DNA from: Nodosilinea sp. FACHB-141 | GTDB lineage: Bacteria; Cyanobacteriota; Cyanobacteriia; Phormidesmidales; Phormidesmidaceae | Reading direction: 5' to 3' | NCBI RefSeq assembly: GCF_014696135.1 | Contig: NZ_JACJPP010000011.1 | Location: 558,001 to 622,000 of the forward strand | Length of the DNA stretch: 64,000 bases | Shown: one piece after another, positions 61,631 to 64,000 of the stretch | Numbering within the stretch: the first letter of the stretch is position 1 | How the letters are laid out: each line of letters starts with the position of its first letter | Position numbers and translations under genes: made by a program | Notes under the pieces: model-generated | Seen by the model: the letters and a program-made list of their open reading frames with translations, nothing else | Database searches by the model: none | Told to the model about the DNA's origin: nothing

Positions 61631-62908
61631 CTAACGCGGATCGACGATCGCTCCGAGAAACAGCAGCGTGCCTGTGTTGCGATCGCGAATGGCGGCTAAG
61701 AAGGGCCGATCGACCACCATTTCAAAGGGCGAATCGGGCGGCAGGGCAGCAGAGGTAGGCGCGACGCCGATCGCGGTGCTGGCGGCGGCTTCGGTGCCGG
61801 ATTCGTTGACTTCAATAAAGGTTTTGTGACGCACCTGGTTAATGAAAGCGTCCAGCTCGGTGAGGCCCGAGAAGTCGGCCTGGCCTGCCTCAAAGGCGAT
61901 ACCCATGCCCAAGGTTCGCAGGGTGGGGATCAGGTCGGCTTCGTACTCAAACTGAAATTTGGGTAGCTGAATTTCGCCGGGGCGCGATTGCATCTGGCTC
62001 ATCCAGCTCTCCCAGGTGGCGGGGGTGAGCTGCGCTGATAGGGTAGCCAGGTCGGTGCCGGGGGTGGGCAAGATTACCTCAAAGCTGAGCGAGCCATTGC
62101 CGTAGGGCAGACTCACTGCCTGAAACTGGTCAGTTTCCAAATATAAATAGTCGTCCTGCTGGGCCATCAGAGGGTGCTGGATGGTTTCGCCGCTGGCTAG
62201 GGTGAAGGGGCGCTCCGTTGTGCGGGCGCGGTCAAAAGCTTCGCTCCAGGCTCCTTTAAAGTAGACAGCGTTGACTAGCACTAAAAGCTGGTCGGGCGGC
62301 AACTGATCGATGATGTTGGGGATGCGATCGCGGGTGTGCTCTTTGACCCAGCGGTTGATGCGATCGGTGGCGGCGGGCTGGCTAAAATCGAGGGTTGCCA
62401 CTTCGGCGGCATAGGCCGTTTGCATGCGCTCTACGTAGTCGGGCCGCACTGGCAGGCTTTCATTTACCCATAGGGAATTGGCGATTTCGAGCGCTATCTC
62501 GGGGTCGAGCTGCGTCAAATACTCGGTTAGAGCCTGGTTGCCTGCGTTGAGCTGCTCGATGTCTAGACCCTGCACCTTGAGCGTGTTGGCGATCGCCGCC
62601 TGAGTTTCTCCGCTGGCACCGTTGTAGGCCATGGCCAAGGCTAGAGCCACGCTGGTCGGTGACACCAGCACATTCTCATTGGGTGTTGCTTGGCGCAGCT
62701 GCTCAAACAGAGCAAAGCCGAAGTCTAAGTGGGCCTGGGTTAATTCTTTATCCACAGTAGGGGCCTGGGCTAAACGGGGGGCACCCGAGTTGTGGTCGGG
62801 AGTTGGTGCGGGGGCAGTAGGGGGCTGAGCCTGTAGCTGAGCGCAGCCTAAAGTTAGGGCGGCTAGCCCGCTTAAAAGCACAGCCCGACCAATCCATCGG
62901 TGGTCCAT
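61631..62908 (-). CDS. Lipoprotein serpin (serine protease inhibitor)
   Basis: The 425-residue protein starts with a lipoprotein signal (lipobox LTLGC, Cys22) and a Pro/Gln-rich linker. The serpin fold follows: FGFALFEQLRQATPNENVLVSPTSVALALAMA, YFKGAWSEAFD, and the C-terminal signature FEMVVDRPFLAAIRDRNTG followed by LLFLGAIVDP. The reactive-loop hinge NESGTEAAASTAIGV has small residues, as in inhibitory serpins. Counting from the hinge, P1-P1' is probably Thr-Ser in VAPTSAAL, suggesting an elastase-like protease target. It is likely attached to the membrane facing the periplasm. Confidence 0.93.
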   Translation of the reverse strand: MDHRWIGRAVLLSGLAALTLGCAQLQAQPPTAPAPTPDHNSGAPRLAQAPTVDKELTQAHLDFGFALFEQLRQATPNENVLVSPTSVALALAMAYNGASGETQAAIANTLKVQGLDIEQLNAGNQALTEYLTQLDPEIALEIANSLWVNESLPVRPDYVERMQTAYAAEVATLDFSQPAATDRINRWVKEHTRDRIPNIIDQLPPDQLLVLVNAVYFKGAWSEAFDRARTTERPFTLASGETIQHPLMAQQDDYLYLETDQFQAVSLPYGNGSLSFEVILPTPGTDLATLSAQLTPATWESWMSQMQSRPGEIQLPKFQFEYEADLIPTLRTLGMGIAFEAGQADFSGLTELDAFINQVRHKTFIEVNESGTEAAASTAIGVAPTSAALPPDSPFEMVVDRPFLAAIRDRNTGTLLFLGAIVDPR

Positions 62909-63021
62909 AGGAATATTAGTTAACGCCGTTCTTACCTTGTCATGGCGACAGGGGGAGAGGGGCAGTGGTTGCAGGAATGGAAACTGATGGTCAAAGGCTC
63001 AGGCCCTACCCGACCTAAATT

Positions 63022-64000
63022 CTAGGGCTGAATTGCTTTGGCGATCGCCACACAATCCCTAAACGCCGCACTGGTTTTCACCCCCTGCCAATCCATCGAC
63101 GGAATTGCCGCCTGGTAGCCCTTTGTCCGTAACGCCGCAATTAAGTGATCGCGGTTGGGAATATCCATTTGTCCGCGTCGGCCAATTTCGCCAAGGGGAT
63201 AGTAGTAGGGGGGCAGGTCAATTTCTTGGGTCATGATGGTCAAAAGCTTCGCCTGAGAGCGCCAGTTCCAGCGATCTGCTAAACCCTGCATCTCCGCTAG
63301 CATGGCCCCATCGTGCAGCGGTCCTAGCCACATCGGCCCGCTCACCACGGGGGTGTCTTGCGCACCGCAAAGGCAATTCACCCGGCCCAGGTGTCGCCAA
63401 TCTGCGGTTTGAAAGTGGCCACAGTGGTGACAGTAGGCCACGAAGCCATAGTTTTCCCCCGCCAGCGTTGGTTTGCTAACCAGGCGCACCATGACTCGAT
63501 GCACCTGGCCTGTGAACAGCGAAAAGACTGGCTCTATGCCCATTCCCCGAGCCGCTGCGGTCTGGGCCGCATGGCCGATAATCAGCCGCAACCCTTGCTC
63601 ATGGGCGGCAGGGTGCGATCGCCCGCAGGCGCCGTAGGTTCTCAAACATCGCTCTGGGTCATGGCCGCTGGTGGCTCGGCCATCGGTGCTGGTTAGATAC
63701 AGCAGTCCTCCTAAGCGTGTGGCCCACAACCCCGTGCTCACGTAGGGGGCGGGACTACCAAAGTTGTCGATATCCACTAGGTCGTAAAAGTCGCGCTGCT
63801 GGTAGCAGGTGAAAAATACCTGATTGGCATCCTGATAGGTGATGCGGCAGGCATCGGCGGGCAGAGTCGCCAGGTTTTGCTCCAAAACGCCCGCCAGCTC
63901 AGGATTACCCTCGTTGGCCCACACCCAGTCAGCTCCGGCCTCTAGCCCGTAGCGCAGGGGCCGCACCCCGCAGCCGGTCATGGCATCCAGCACCCGCAAA
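63022..64000 (-). CDS. tRNA (guanine26-N2)-dimethyltransferase Trm1, partial (N-terminus beyond window)
   Basis: The frame is open to the window edge; the first codon seen at 63999 is TTG in coding context (LRVLDAMTGCGVRPLRYGLE), so the true start is outside. Visible are the SAM site LDAMTGCGVRPLRYG, the VDIDNFGSPAPYV region near the catalytic site, LLYLTSTDGRATSGHDPERC and a zinc ribbon CHHCGHF and CLCGAQ (about 189-226 of this fragment). Trm1 is mainly archaeal and eukaryotic but is also found in cyanobacteria and a few other bacteria. About 325 residues are inside the window. Confidence 0.92.
   Translation of the reverse strand, partial: LRVLDAMTGCGVRPLRYGLEAGADWVWANEGNPELAGVLEQNLATLPADACRITYQDANQVFFTCYQQRDFYDLVDIDNFGSPAPYVSTGLWATRLGGLLYLTSTDGRATSGHDPERCLRTYGACGRSHPAAHEQGLRLIIGHAAQTAAARGMGIEPVFSLFTGQVHRVMVRLVSKPTLAGENYGFVAYCHHCGHFQTADWRHLGRVNCLCGAQDTPVVSGPMWLGPLHDGAMLAEMQGLADRWNWRSQAKLLTIMTQEIDLPPYYYPLGEIGRRGQMDIPNRDHLIAALRTKGYQAAIPSMDWQGVKTSAAFRDCVAIAKAIQP

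Overview
This window looks like chromosome from a filamentous, biofilm- or mat-forming cyanobacterium of the Leptolyngbya/Nodosilinea type. The evidence is the abundance of the cyanobacterial HIP1 octamer GCGATCGC, a high-light-inducible protein, a CAAD-domain thylakoid protein, cyanobacterium-specific hypothetical proteins, and several proteins ending in the VPTPALLPGL (PTPA-CTERM) sorting signal. I saw no rRNA, tRNA or CRISPR array.

Layout. 0-12 kb: the start of a membrane sensor (minus strand), a large membrane-anchored conserved protein, a MacAB/TolC-type tripartite efflux locus (3.4-8.6 kb), and a CLC chloride-transport protein fused to CBS and universal-stress domains whose gating glutamate is replaced by glutamine. 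12-14.6 kb: two convergent paralogous PTPA-CTERM surface proteins separated by a decayed IS630-type insertion sequence. 14.9-41 kb: a long exopolysaccharide locus. It has a Wzc-like co-polymerase with a broken kinase P-loop, Wza-like SLBB export protein, WecG-type transferase, GDP-mannose dehydratase, priming sugar transferase, Wzx flippase, nitroreductase-like protein, polysaccharide pyruvyl transferase, at least seven glycosyltransferases, an acyltransferase, a Wzy-like polymerase, and two glycosyltransferase remnants. The part from about 24 to 31.7 kb is AT-rich and lacks HIP1 sites, which suggests transferred DNA.

39-46 kb: a cyanoexosortase module with two HpsJ-like membrane proteins, a third PTPA-CTERM protein, and a DUF4347/beta-helix/RTX surface protein. 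Exosortase, polysaccharide and PTPA-CTERM genes together suggest co-ordinated sorting and attachment of surface proteins within an exopolysaccharide sheath.

46-54.5 kb: a lasso-peptide biosynthetic cluster. The order is nucleotidyltransferase-like protein, B2 leader peptidase, PqqD/RRE protein (B1), asparagine-synthetase-like cyclase (C), a 44-residue precursor below normal ORF size limits, an HPr-kinase-like enzyme, a PRMT-fold methyltransferase and an ABC exporter. The precursor fits the leader rule (YxP...LG.L...TxG) and predicts a core with a Gly1-Asp8 ring. The core has no Arg, and the methyltransferase has lost one of the two glutamates that bind arginine in PRMTs. The C terminus is Asp, not the Ser modified by known lasso kinases. 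This is the strongest candidate for undescribed chemistry here.

54.7-64 kb: housekeeping and accessory genes: bestrophin-like channel, Uma2 nuclease-like protein, HflX GTPase (possibly with an AUC start), Hlip, CAAD protein, a membrane protein conserved in cyanobacteria and plastids, a lipoprotein serpin, and a Trm1-type tRNA methyltransferase cut by the right edge.
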